DNA from: Ferruginibacter sp.
Lineage (GTDB): Bacteria; Bacteroidota; Bacteroidia; Chitinophagales; Chitinophagaceae
Reading direction: 5' to 3'
Assembly: GCF_028288465.1 (NCBI RefSeq)
Contig: NZ_JAQBNR010000016.1
Span: 62,001 to 126,000 of the forward strand
DNA: 64,000 nt
The notes beneath the pieces are model-generated. The model worked only from the letters and a program-made list of their open reading frames with translations. It was not told the origin of the DNA and did not search any database. Position numbers and translations under genes: made by a program. Of this stretch, positions 28,841-37,287 are shown in pieces; the stretch's first letter is position 1; the number at the start of each line of letters is the position of its first letter.

Positions 28841-29529
28841 TAGTGATCTTTTAAAATATAGCCCATACCCACATGTGTTTGAATTAATTTAGTACCAAAA
28901 CCCTTGTCTACCTTATTTCTAAGATAACTTATGTAAACATCAATCACATTGGTATTGGTTTCAAAATCTATGTCCCACACGTTAATGGCAATATCAACTC
29001 TTGAAACAAGTCTGTTTTTATTCCGCAGCAGATATTCCAGTAATTGAAATTCTTTGGCAGTCAGAATAATCATCCTGTCATCCCTTTTTACTTCTTTGCT
29101 ATCCAGGTTCATCTCAAGATTTGCTGCAGTCAATACATTTCCAGCAGGCAGACTTTGGTTCAAAGTACGTTTAAGTAACGACCTTATTTTTAACAACAAT
29201 TCTTTAAATTCAAATGGTTTAATCATATAGTCATCGGCCCCGGAGTCGTATCCCTCAATTTTATCATTCAGGGTAATCATTGCAGTAAGCATAAGCACAG
29301 GGATGTGAAGGTTTCGGGAACGAATGGCTTTACATAGTTCATAACCATTCATTCCCGGAAGATCTATATCGAGAATAATAAGATTAAACTCGTAACTACA
29401 AAACTGGTGATAGCCAAGGATACCATCGTAAGCTACTTCTACCTGAAATCCATTCTCACTAAGCCCAGACTTGAGTGTATCGGCAATCTTCTTTTCATCT
29501 TCAACAATCAATATTTTCCTGGCTTCCAT
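28840..29529 (-). CDS. OmpR/PhoB-family response regulator
   Basis: 229 residues: a receiver with phospho-acceptor Asp54 (LIILDIDLPG) and acidic pair Glu10-Asp11, then a winged-helix output domain (AKEFQLLEYLLRNKNRLVSR; VIDVYISYLRNKVD). It is the first gene of the pair with the histidine kinase. The group is the CusR/ArlR-like branch of the family. Its likely DNA target is the set of 11-bp repeats directly upstream, which would also place the divergent stress gene under its control. Confidence 0.95.
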   Translation of the reverse strand: MEARKILIVEDEKKIADTLKSGLSENGFQVEVAYDGILGYHQFCSYEFNLIILDIDLPGMNGYELCKAIRSRNLHIPVLMLTAMITLNDKIEGYDSGADDYMIKPFEFKELLLKIRSLLKRTLNQSLPAGNVLTAANLEMNLDSKEVKRDDRMIILTAKEFQLLEYLLRNKNRLVSRVDIAINVWDIDFETNTNVIDVYISYLRNKVDKGFGTKLIQTHVGMGYILKDH

Positions 29530-29601
29530 AATTAGTAAAACTTTTTATTAATTAATACAATTTACTTCATATGATTTTAGTAACCAGTTACAACCTTAGC
29601 G

Positions 29602-29659
29602 TTCTAATAGTATTCTAATACCTCTTTAATGCCAATTTAATAAGGTGGTTCTACCTTGT
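29602..29659 (+). promoter_or_regulatory. Four 11-bp tandem repeats plus -7 box upstream of the universal stress gene
   Basis: TTCTAATAGTA, TTCTAATACCT, CTTTAATGCCA and ATTTAATAAGG follow one another without gaps. The core nTTTAAT/TTCTAAT recurs every 11 bp, the usual period for OmpR/PhoB-type dimers. The last repeat is 6 bp before TACCTTG (29652-29658), a shortened -7 box, with the start codon 20 bp later. This suggests activation by the divergently encoded response regulator. Confidence 0.6.
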
Positions 29660-29678
29660 ATTAAAAATATCTGTTAAG

Positions 29679-30527
29679 ATGTTATTCAACTTATTTAATA
29701 CTATTCTGGCTCCTGTTGATTTTAGTGAAAATACGCCGGCCATTATAAAACAAACGATTGAGCTGGCATGCATAGGTAATTCAACCATTCACTTGATGCA
29801 TGTAATAAAATCAACAGGCTTTCCACTTGATACTGAAAGTGTAACAGCTAAGGATATCGACTCTTATGATGAAATGATGAAAAAATTAAAGCAATGGAAA
29901 CAGGCAATTGAAGAAACTATCCCGGAAAGTACAGTCAGGATACACCTTGTTAAGGGTATCGTTCACGATAAAATTATAGAAACAGCAAAAAAGATAAATC
30001 CACAACTCATAATTATAGGCAAAAAAAGCAATTATAATTTCTTTGCATTTTTTAAACCCCTTTGTCCCAATGAACTTGCAAAATTTACAAATTGCCCTAT
30101 ACTGACAGTCAGTAAAAATTCTGTTAACACAAAAATAAAAAGCATTGTTGTCCCGATCCAATCCTTTATCCCCAAACGAAAAATAGATTTGATATATGTA
30201 TTTGCAAAACAATTTAGAGCCAAAATATATCTTGTAGCCTTGCTGGATAAAATGGGAGCTGATAATACGAAAAGAAATGCACTTCTCGAAACGTATACTA
30301 TCTTAAAAACTGGTTTTAATAATCAAATTGAATACCATTTATTAAATAGCAGCAATTTACCAAAAGCTAGCTTGCAGTATGCTGAAAGCATAGGGGCTGA
30401 TATGATGTTTGTTAATCCCGGAACAGAGACTAAAATTTCGTCACTCACCGGAAAATACATAAATGAAATAATACCACCCTCTTCTAAATTAAAAATTTTG
30501 TTTGTAGAACCATTGCATGATAAATGA
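29679..30527 (+). CDS. Universal stress protein, two tandem UspA domains
   Basis: 282 residues. The first UspA module is complete: ILAPVDFSENTPAIIKQTIELA at the start and QLIIIGKKS with a following NCPILTV strand at 105-145. The second half (from about 160) is more diverged (SIVVPIQSFIPKRKIDLIYVF; GADMMFVNPGTE), and the G-2x-G-9x-G(S/T) nucleotide loop is not clear in it. Tandem Usps in Bacteroidota respond to starvation or oxygen stress. The protein is divergent from the OmpR/HK pair and probably controlled by it. Confidence 0.92.
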   Translation: MLFNLFNTILAPVDFSENTPAIIKQTIELACIGNSTIHLMHVIKSTGFPLDTESVTAKDIDSYDEMMKKLKQWKQAIEETIPESTVRIHLVKGIVHDKIIETAKKINPQLIIIGKKSNYNFFAFFKPLCPNELAKFTNCPILTVSKNSVNTKIKSIVVPIQSFIPKRKIDLIYVFAKQFRAKIYLVALLDKMGADNTKRNALLETYTILKTGFNNQIEYHLLNSSNLPKASLQYAESIGADMMFVNPGTETKISSLTGKYINEIIPPSSKLKILFVEPLHDK

Positions 30528-30847
30528 GAGACAAAATTAAATGGAAGATATTGTTAAAGATGTTGATTGTTAATCTGGCCAGCGAGCAAGAGAATTTACA
30601 GGGGTCGATGACCAACAAAAATGAATTGATTAAATTCCCGCTAAAGCTAAATGGTTAACGGACATCCAAAATTGGCAGGAAAAGATTTTTTCTAATCTTC
30701 CTACTTCTAATTGACGGCCCCTAACAGTGCCAATGTAAATTGTAATCACCAGGAATGATTTTTGAAACGACATGCCCATTAAAAATGAAGCAGCATGATC
30801 CAGCTTTAACAGGATGCAAAAAAATTGTTTATTTAAATCCCAATATT
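30528..30847. other. Intergenic, no gene recognised
   Basis: About 320 bp between the universal stress gene and the next gene. A frame upstream of the next gene's ATG is open to 30755 but gives no family resemblance. No hairpin was seen. Confidence 0.4.
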
Positions 30848-31309
30848 ATGATCAGACAATTAGAAATATTGTCAAAAAAAGACAGAGATATTTTATTTAA
30901 AGCTCCGGTTTTATTATCAGTACTTGCATCGGTTTCATCCAATGAAGTAAAAATAAATAAATCTCAAAAAGCAGACGCTATCAAGTTAGCTCACTTAAAA
31001 ACTTTTACAGCAATGCCTATATTACTTTCCTATTATGCTGAAGTGGAAAAAGAATTTAAAGAAGCATTTGAAGAAGCAATACAAAAATATTTTCCCTTTG
31101 ATGACGCTAAAAGAAATGAACTCAAAAAGGAAATGGAAAAGGTTAGTTTGGTTATAAATAAATTGGATAAAGAATATGCTCAGGCATTGGGTAAAAGTTT
31201 TGAAAGGTATGCAACGCATGTGAAGAAGGCGGCTCACAGTATTTTCCAAGATTTTATTTTTCCCATTCCTATTGAGGGCTTATCATATACAAATCATATA
31301 ATTCGTTGA
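30848..31309 (+). CDS. Helical protein of unknown function
   Basis: 153 residues from the ATG at 30848. The reading frame is open 31 codons further upstream, but the stretch before this Met looks untranslated. The protein is almost all charged helix (KAPVLLSVLASVSSNEVKIN; VEKEFKEAFEEAIQKYFPFD; KRNELKKEMEKVSLVINKL). The SSNEVKINKSQK segment loosely recalls the acidic loop of TerB-like proteins, which is not enough for assignment. It follows the universal stress gene in the same direction. Confidence 0.65.
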   Translation: MIRQLEILSKKDRDILFKAPVLLSVLASVSSNEVKINKSQKADAIKLAHLKTFTAMPILLSYYAEVEKEFKEAFEEAIQKYFPFDDAKRNELKKEMEKVSLVINKLDKEYAQALGKSFERYATHVKKAAHSIFQDFIFPIPIEGLSYTNHIIR

Positions 31310-31539
31310 AATGGAATACAGCGAACCGATGCTCTAAAACATACACACGAAAGAAAAGATAACAAAGCTGCGCTTCAATTCCCCATAAGGAAATCGTCTT
31401 ATGGATGCACCAATTGAAGTTGATAATTTGCTGGCGTTTAATAAACAAACAGAGCAAAAGTGACTCCCGAAGAAAAGTGCATGCAAGTAAGGCAGATTAC
31501 TCAATAATTTTGAAACTACGCTGGCTGAAAATCCAAAGC

Positions 31540-31843
31540 CTTCTCCGCAACTTTATTCTTCAGATGGGGAAAGGCTTTTGTCTTATTGGCAATCAACATC
31601 GTATTTGCACTACATGATGATGAATTTCCTATTGATCCCTTATTTTTTAACCGTCATTACAATGCTTAGTTGCTTTTGAAGAAGGGTAAATTCAAACCTG
31701 CTGATGCCGGGCGATTAAATTTCTATCTAAATATACTTGATGAAAAAGTAAAACTAACGCAAGACAATTCAAGTGTTGTCATTTTGCTTTGCAAGGAAAA
31801 AAATAATTTGTTATGGCTACGCCTTACATTGAGTAGTTATTAA
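31540..31843 (+). pseudogene. YhcG/DUF1016 PDDEXK nuclease remnant
   Basis: The C-terminal nuclease region of a DUF1016 (YhcG) protein survives in two frames. Frame one gives LLRNFILQMGKGFCLIGNQH (31540 on) and ends at TGA 31615. A one-base shift continues as DDEFPIDPLFFNRHYNA, TAG at 31667, then LKKGKFKPADAGRLNFYLN and LDEKVKL to a TAA at 31841. Intact relatives read FELKKGKFKP here, so the catalytic Glu of the ExK motif is gone as well. A frameshift plus an in-frame stop and a missing 5' half show a dead gene. YhcG proteins are defence- or restriction-linked. Confidence 0.75.
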
Positions 31844-32106
31844 TATTAAAATCCCAGCTAAACTGTCATCAGGCTTAGTACAAGAGAGAACTTTCAGAAT
31901 ATTTGAAAAGTAATTTCACGAGAGATATTGATAAGAATGAAATCTACATGCATTTAGAAAAAGAATATTATTTAATTCAAGCTGCTAGTTAATAAGTGAT
32001 TTTATTAAGCGTAAAAGTTAATATGTTGGTTTAAATTTCAAATAATGCTATGAAAAATAAAAATTTATACGGTTTAAAAAAAGTAAAGGCTAATATGTAA
32101 AAGTAG

Positions 32107-32148
32107 AAGAGTTTAAACTCTTTTATTACAAATTCTTTTCTATCTTTG
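32107..32148 (+). promoter_or_regulatory. Rrf2-type operator and promoter
   Basis: A 16-bp perfect palindrome, AAGAGTTTAAACTCTT (32107-32122), is followed 18 bp later by TATCTTTG (32141-32148), a perfect -7 box. The ATG of the Rrf2 gene is 20 bp beyond. The palindrome sits where the -33 element would be. The AAGnnTTT/AAAnnCTT frame resembles NsrR sites. Two near-copies of GTAAAAGTTAATATGT lie further upstream (32011 and 32083). Confidence 0.7.
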
Positions 32149-32167
32149 CCCTGAATAAAACAGCAAA

Positions 32168-32599
32168 ATGGTATCTAAAACCTGTGAATATGCTATCAGG
32201 GCAATGCTTTTTGTAGCGCAAAAATCAAAAAGCAAAACTAAAGTAGGCGTAAAGCAGATTGCCAAAGCGATTGATTCGCCGGAGCCTTTTATTGCCAAAA
32301 TTCTACAGGACCTGGGAAAGAAAGGATTGGTTTTATCTGCCAAAGGGCCTACGGGAGGATTTTACCTGGACAATGCAGGTTTGAAAAAAAGTCTTGCAGA
32401 TATTGTTAATGCCATTGATGGGGATAAATTATTTACGGGCTGTGGTTTAGGATTAAAAAGTTGCTCAGCAAAAATGCCCTGTCCTGTTCATGATGAGTTT
32501 GTGGTTGTTAGAAAACAAATCAAAGCGATGATGCAAAATGCCAAACTGGGCGATTATAATACCTCTTTGGAATTAGGAGAAAAATATTTAAAGAGATAA
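32168..32599 (+). CDS. Rrf2-family regulator, NsrR-like with three cysteines
   Basis: 143 residues. The winged HTH (KVGVKQIAKAIDSPEPFIAKI) is followed by the wing GPTGGFYL and the cluster segment GCGLGLKSCSAKMPCPVH, with Cys92, Cys99 and Cys105. This is the three-Cys arrangement that holds an Fe-S cluster in NsrR- and RsrR-type proteins. NsrR senses nitric oxide by cluster damage. It heads an operon for a terminal oxidase, a truncated haemoglobin and a ferredoxin, consistent with nitrosative or low-oxygen control. A palindrome just upstream suggests autoregulation. Confidence 0.92.
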   Translation: MVSKTCEYAIRAMLFVAQKSKSKTKVGVKQIAKAIDSPEPFIAKILQDLGKKGLVLSAKGPTGGFYLDNAGLKKSLADIVNAIDGDKLFTGCGLGLKSCSAKMPCPVHDEFVVVRKQIKAMMQNAKLGDYNTSLELGEKYLKR

Positions 32600-32644
32600 T
32601 CTTTTTAATATAGTAGAGGAGTAAAAGGTCTTAAATTATTTTAT

Positions 32645-34819
32645 ATGCAAACTAGTTTAAAAAAATGGTGGAAAAAATGCCTGCAGGTTGCTGTGGTATA
32701 TTTGTTATTACCCGTGCTGGTTCAGGCACAATCTGCCGGGGCTGCGTCTGCTCCGGATGATACCGCCCTCATTGTTTTATTGGTTATCGTACTGTTGGCG
32801 GTTCTTGTTGCTGTACTCCTTCTTTCTTTTGAAGCCAGGGCACTTGTTGCAAAAATCAGGAATAAAAAGATGGGGAATAATACGCATCAATTTGAAAAGC
32901 ACCTTGAAAATATGAATAGTAACCAGATTGAAAAAATCTTACAGACCACGCACCGGCAGAAAGATAGAAGTAAAAATCCAGGTAGTATCAAAGCTGTTTT
33001 GCTAGTTGTGTTTACGCTGTTGGCAACATTGTTTCCGGAACATTCATTGTTTGCGCAAACTAAGGTAACAAATGGAGGAATATTCAACGAAGGTGGTATC
33101 CTGATCACTATTACGCTGATTATGATTCCTATACTGGCAGGCCTTGTACTGATGGTTGTAAAGTTATCCAATATACTGCGGAAGCATCGTAACAGGCAAG
33201 ACCTTGAAGAAGCAGATCTATTTGCAGGCTACCTGGCTACATTAACCGGGGAAGAAGCAACTGAGGCACTGGCAAAAAGAAAAGCTGCACTGGACTATAA
33301 TCTGACGCATCATGAATTATCGGGTCAGCAGGAACCGGCAGATACAAAGGGACTGGTGAGTAATGTTGAGACGGAAGGCTACATTAATTTTATCGCACGC
33401 AAAAAGAAAGCACAGAAGCGTCCCAATATCGACCCGCAATTATCCAAACTCATTTTGTGGTATTTTGGCTGTGCCGCGTTGTGGCTGTTGTTCGGCACCA
33501 CCATTGGTGAATACGTCGGTATTAAATTTGTTGCACCAGATGTTGACCATGTAAGCTGGTTAAGTTTTGGCCGGCTTCGTCCTGTTCATACCAACGCAGT
33601 GTTTTGGGGTTGGGCATCGCTGGGAATGCTCGGGCTTGGTTATTATATTGTTCCCATGGTAAGCAATGCGCCCCTGGCAAGTATCAAAAAAGGGTGGTAT
33701 GCCCTCTGCCTGATTAATGCCGCGGTTATTTTGGGAACCACCTTTTTAATGGCAGGTATCAATAATGGCGGGGGCGAATACCGGGAATACATCTGGCCGG
33801 TAATGTTATTATTTGGAATTGGGCTAATACTCACCCTGATCAATTTTATTCAAACCATTGCAAAACGACAAACGAAAGAAATTTACATTTCCAACTGGTA
33901 TATCGTTTCTGCTATCATGTTTGCATTAACCATTACTGTTGTAGCCTATGTTCCCATCTGGCAGGATGGCCTTGGAGAAACAATCATTCAAGGCTATTAC
34001 ATGCACCAGGGCGTGGGTATGTGGTTTATGCTTTTTACATTAGGCATCGTTTACTATATGCTTCCGCAGCAATTAAACAGGCCTATCTATTCTTACAGTC
34101 TTGGTATCCTTGCATTCTGGACACAAATTTTATTTTATACGCTGATAGGTACCCACCATTTTGTTTTCAGTTCTATCCCATGGTGGTTGCAAACTGTAGC
34201 TATTGTGGGCAGCGTTGGTATGGTAATACCTGTAGTAGCAGGAACCACTAATTTTATTATGACCTTTAAAGGAGCCTGGCATAAAATTGCCGGCAGTTAT
34301 ACCCTACCCTTTTTCCTGGTGGGTATCATATTTTACTTTACCGGTTCGCTACAGGGCACTGCAGAAGCATTTCGTTCTACCAACCTGATGTGGCATTTCA
34401 CAGACTTTACAGTAGCCCATTCTCACCTTACCATGTATGGCATCATTTGCTTTTTTCTCTGGGCAGGCATGTATGCAGTGATCCCAAGGCTCACCGGCAA
34501 AGAAGCTCCGCAAATAACAGTGGGCGCTCACTTTTGGTTAGCATTAATTGGCCTGATGTTTTACACCGTACCACTCATGATTGGCAGCACACTTAGAGGA
34601 CAAATGTGGATTGCAGGGAAACCATTTATTGACTCGGTAGTACACATGGCTCCCTACTGGTTGTGGCGGGCTATTGGCGGCAGCCTGATGTGGTTATCCC
34701 ATATTTTCTTTGCTTATAATTTTTATAAGATGATCAGCAGGCATGAAGCGGTTGATGTAAAAGAAGCAGCGCTGAAAAAATTAGTACAAATAATTCCGGC
34801 CGAAACACAAAATGATTAA
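32645..34819 (+). CDS. ccoN: cbb3-type cytochrome oxidase subunit I (CcoN) with long N-terminal extension
   Basis: 724 residues. Every ligand of the cbb3 core can be placed: low-spin haem His315 (GRLRPVHTN), CuB His454 (YMHQGVG), His504 and His505 (GTHHFVF), and the haem pair His592 and His594 (VAHSHLT). The cross-linking Tyr that marks oxidases and is absent from NO reductases is present, Tyr498, six residues before the His pair. The first 245 residues are an unusual extension: a signal-like helix, then two more hydrophobic stretches separated by a charged linker, resembling the N-terminus of a Bacteroidota CcoP. It is the second gene of the Rrf2 operon. Confidence 0.95.
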   Translation: MQTSLKKWWKKCLQVAVVYLLLPVLVQAQSAGAASAPDDTALIVLLVIVLLAVLVAVLLLSFEARALVAKIRNKKMGNNTHQFEKHLENMNSNQIEKILQTTHRQKDRSKNPGSIKAVLLVVFTLLATLFPEHSLFAQTKVTNGGIFNEGGILITITLIMIPILAGLVLMVVKLSNILRKHRNRQDLEEADLFAGYLATLTGEEATEALAKRKAALDYNLTHHELSGQQEPADTKGLVSNVETEGYINFIARKKKAQKRPNIDPQLSKLILWYFGCAALWLLFGTTIGEYVGIKFVAPDVDHVSWLSFGRLRPVHTNAVFWGWASLGMLGLGYYIVPMVSNAPLASIKKGWYALCLINAAVILGTTFLMAGINNGGGEYREYIWPVMLLFGIGLILTLINFIQTIAKRQTKEIYISNWYIVSAIMFALTITVVAYVPIWQDGLGETIIQGYYMHQGVGMWFMLFTLGIVYYMLPQQLNRPIYSYSLGILAFWTQILFYTLIGTHHFVFSSIPWWLQTVAIVGSVGMVIPVVAGTTNFIMTFKGAWHKIAGSYTLPFFLVGIIFYFTGSLQGTAEAFRSTNLMWHFTDFTVAHSHLTMYGIICFFLWAGMYAVIPRLTGKEAPQITVGAHFWLALIGLMFYTVPLMIGSTLRGQMWIAGKPFIDSVVHMAPYWLWRAIGGSLMWLSHIFFAYNFYKMISRHEAVDVKEAALKKLVQIIPAETQND

Positions 34820-34839
34820 TCAATTTTTATACAGTACAA

Positions 34840-35844
34840 ATGGAATTTTTCAATAATCATAAAAAGCTTTTCAGAACCGCTTTCCTGTTTTTCGCAGGAC
34901 TAACGGTGTTAGTAGCCATTCTCCCTGCGCTGAATAATCAGAAAAACAACAGTCCCTTACCAGGCGCTGTGCCCCTTAGTGCAGATGCAGTAAAAGGTAA
35001 AAATATTTACATTGCCAATGGTTGCGTAGCGTGCCATACGCAGCAGGTACGCAATGTGGATATGGATAAAATGTGGGCAGCGAGGCCGGGTTTAGCAGCA
35101 GATTATGCAGACATACATCGTACAGATATTTGGCGCAATACGGCTACATTGATGGGCACTGAACGCACCGGGCCCGACCTTACAGATGTAGGTAACAGGC
35201 AACCAAGTAAGGATTGGAATTTAGTGCATTTATTTAATCCGAGAACCGTTGTAAAAGAGTCCATCATGCCGGCTTATTCATGGTTATTTACTATTAAAAA
35301 ACAACCTCTAAAAAGCGATATAATAGTAAATGTTCCGGCAGCTTACATGAACGGTGAGGAAGGGAAAGTAGTAGCTACAAAAGATGTACTTTATTTGATT
35401 GCTTACCTGCAATCACTTAAACAGGTTAAACTGCCCGATGGTACGCCCCCACCCGATTTTTTGTATAAACGGGAAGAAAAGCCGGCAGGTGCAAATGCAG
35501 CTCCAAAAGAACTGAATGGCGCTACATTATACACTTCTAATTGCCAGAGTTGTCATCAGCCAAATGGTGAAGGATTGCCCGGTGCATTTCCTCCATTAAA
35601 AGGCAGCCCTGTTGTTAATGGGGATAATCTGGAATTATATGTCGGTATCATCATGAACGGCTACAGTGGACGACCAGGCTTTGGCGTGATGCCACCAGTT
35701 GGCACAAATGCCAGTTTAGGTTCTGCAGAAGTAACGGCCATTGTGAATCACGAACGTAGCACCTGGGGTAACAATGCTAAAAAAGTAACGGAAGAAGAAA
35801 TAAAGAAGATCATGGATTTTGTGAAATTACAGGCTCCTAAGTAA
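34840..35844 (+). CDS. CcoO-CcoP-like dihaem cytochrome c subunit of cbb3 oxidase
   Basis: 334 residues with one N-terminal membrane anchor (about 10-30). The first half is CcoO-like: the CxxCH haem-c site Cys62-Cys65-His66 (NGCVACHTQQVRN), then RTGPDLTDVGNR and a Met near IMPAYSWL. The second half is a separate small cytochrome c with Cys235-Cys238-His239 (NCQSCHQPNGEG) and the VMPPVG distal-Met motif. CcoO and a CcoP-like domain are thus fused, so a separate ccoP is not needed. It passes electrons to the catalytic subunit 21 bp upstream. Confidence 0.92.
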   Translation: MEFFNNHKKLFRTAFLFFAGLTVLVAILPALNNQKNNSPLPGAVPLSADAVKGKNIYIANGCVACHTQQVRNVDMDKMWAARPGLAADYADIHRTDIWRNTATLMGTERTGPDLTDVGNRQPSKDWNLVHLFNPRTVVKESIMPAYSWLFTIKKQPLKSDIIVNVPAAYMNGEEGKVVATKDVLYLIAYLQSLKQVKLPDGTPPPDFLYKREEKPAGANAAPKELNGATLYTSNCQSCHQPNGEGLPGAFPPLKGSPVVNGDNLELYVGIIMNGYSGRPGFGVMPPVGTNASLGSAEVTAIVNHERSTWGNNAKKVTEEEIKKIMDFVKLQAPK

Positions 35845-35881
35845 AAGCAGCAAATAAGTACATAACATTAAATTGATTATA

Positions 35882-36142
35882 ATGAAAAAGATACTGCTGA
35901 TCGTTTCTATGTTGATAACAGGGTTATTGGCTTTCGCCTGCCCTGCTTGTGAAATAGCCCAGCCAAGATATTTAAGAGGCATTACACATGGTACAGGTCC
36001 CCAAAGTAATTGGGATTTCCTGATCATTTCGGTAACAACTATTATCGTTATCGCCACGCTTTTCTATTCGATAAAATGGTTGGTAAAGCCCGGCGAGAAA
36101 TCAGTTACACACATCAAACATTTGATATTAAATATTGACTAA
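35882..36142 (+). CDS. Small membrane protein of the oxidase operon
   Basis: 86 residues from the second ATG (35882). A signal-like N-terminal hydrophobic stretch ends in FACPACEIAQ, a CxxC-type pair, then comes a periplasmic-looking linker and a transmembrane helix (WDFLIISVTTIIVIATLFYS). Layout and position next to ccoO recall small accessory subunits of cbb3 oxidases in Bacteroidota, but no named family fits. The gene downstream starts one base after this stop. Confidence 0.75.
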   Translation: MKKILLIVSMLITGLLAFACPACEIAQPRYLRGITHGTGPQSNWDFLIISVTTIIVIATLFYSIKWLVKPGEKSVTHIKHLILNID

Positions 36143-36143
36143 C

Positions 36144-36551
36144 ATGGAAGATAAAAGCAAAATAGTTGTTTTTATAGATGATGAAGAACAGCCCGTTGCA
36201 GCCTTTACTTCACCGGTAAATTTTGAACTGGATACCAGAAAATTAGTTGATGGTAAGCATACGCTTAAAATTGTAAGCAAAGACCCGAGTGGTAAAGAAG
36301 GCATCAGGCTAATACCTTTTGAAGTAAGAAACGGCCCTGCTATTGAAGTGGAGGGCATCCGGGAAAATGCGGTGGTGGATGGAGTGTTGCCCATCATGAT
36401 AAATGCTTACGGTAAAGGCGACCAGAAAATATTTTTAATAGAGGGTAGTGAAACACCTAAAAGTATTCCTTCCTGGGTATGGATACTGATTATTGGTTTT
36501 GCGGGGTGGGCATTATATTATCTATTCACCTATTTATCACTGAAACCTTAA
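36144..36551 (+). CDS. Ig-like-domain protein with C-terminal membrane anchor, oxidase operon
   Basis: 135 residues from ATG 36144; an upstream in-frame TTG overlaps the previous gene. The first 95 residues form a beta-rich Ig/cadherin-like domain (FTSPVNFELDTRKLVDGKHT; DPSGKEG), followed by a Pro-Ser hinge and a single C-terminal transmembrane helix (WVWILIIGFAGWALYYLF). There is no signal peptide, so the topology is tail-anchored. The gene's place in the operon suggests an accessory role in oxidase assembly or electron donation. Confidence 0.75.
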   Translation: MEDKSKIVVFIDDEEQPVAAFTSPVNFELDTRKLVDGKHTLKIVSKDPSGKEGIRLIPFEVRNGPAIEVEGIRENAVVDGVLPIMINAYGKGDQKIFLIEGSETPKSIPSWVWILIIGFAGWALYYLFTYLSLKP

Positions 36552-36556
36552 TCACA

Positions 36557-36946
36557 ATGAAGCAAGATATACTTACTATAGAAGATGTAACATTATTGGT
36601 GGATCGTTTTTATGAAAAAATAAGGATAGATGAACTGTTGGGTCCGATCTTTAATGAACGCATTCAAAATCACTGGCCGGAACACCTTGAAAAAATGTAC
36701 CGTTTTTGGCAAACCGTTTTACTGGGAGAACATACTTATTTTGGTAGCCCCTTTCCCCCACATGCCCAATTACCTGTTGGTCACGAACATTTTTTAAAAT
36801 GGATGGAGTTGTTTGTTCCAACTGTGGACGAATTATTTACCGGCGAAAAAGCAGCAGAAGCAAAATGGCGTGCGGAAAAAATGGCAGAAATGTTTGAAAT
36901 AAAAATAGCACATTATAAAAAGGTTGGTATTAAAAACCTGGTGTAG
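36557..36946 (+). CDS. Group III truncated haemoglobin
   Basis: 129 residues from ATG 36557. The frame is open further upstream inside the previous gene, but the family begins at this Met. LLVDRFYEKIRIDELLGPIF is helices A/B of the 2-over-2 globin, NHWPEHLEKMYRFWQTVLLG the Tyr/His-rich E-region, and PVGHEHFLKWMELF carries the proximal His. TrHb3 proteins bind oxygen or NO, and in this operon a role in NO detoxification or oxygen delivery to the oxidase fits. It ends two bases before the ferredoxin start. Confidence 0.93.
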   Translation: MKQDILTIEDVTLLVDRFYEKIRIDELLGPIFNERIQNHWPEHLEKMYRFWQTVLLGEHTYFGSPFPPHAQLPVGHEHFLKWMELFVPTVDELFTGEKAAEAKWRAEKMAEMFEIKIAHYKKVGIKNLV

Positions 36947-36948
36947 GA

Positions 36949-37287
36949 ATGAATGATGAAAGAAAAGAAATAGCAATTACCCTCATAAATGCAGGTGAAG
37001 CACATGTTGTAAAAACTTATTTGCACCAATACAGGAACCTGATGATGCTGCTTAACAATACCATCTATCTGGAAAATTTTGGCGAGTGTGGCGGCCAGGG
37101 ACGCTGTGCCACCTGCATGGTTAAAGCAGTTGGATTAAAAGGCAATGCCAATTCGATGGAGCGAAATGAAGCAGCTACTATTGGCAAAGCAGGATTAGCG
37201 GATGAAGCTGTCCGTTTATCCTGCCAGATATTGATTAGCGAAGACCTCAATGGAGCAGTGATTGAGATTACAGGTGATGAGTATTAA
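36949..37287 (+). CDS. 2Fe-2S ferredoxin
   Basis: 112 residues. The cluster ligands are Cys47, Cys53, Cys56 and Cys92 (GECGGQGRCATC; RLSCQ), i.e. C-x5-C-x2-C plus a distant Cys, as in bacterial plant-type ferredoxins. It is the last gene of the Rrf2 operon. Following a haemoglobin, it is well placed as reductant for that globin (the denitrosylase/NO-dioxygenase idea), though no reductase is present in the window. Confidence 0.92.
   Translation: MNDERKEIAITLINAGEAHVVKTYLHQYRNLMMLLNNTIYLENFGECGGQGRCATCMVKAVGLKGNANSMERNEAATIGKAGLADEAVRLSCQILISEDLNGAVIEITGDEY

Noticed and set aside
32645-34819. Nitric oxide reductase instead of cbb3 oxidase
   Set aside because: The NsrR-like context suggested NorB, but the oxidase-specific Tyr498 six residues before the HH pair and the full set of cbb3 His ligands favour an oxidase.
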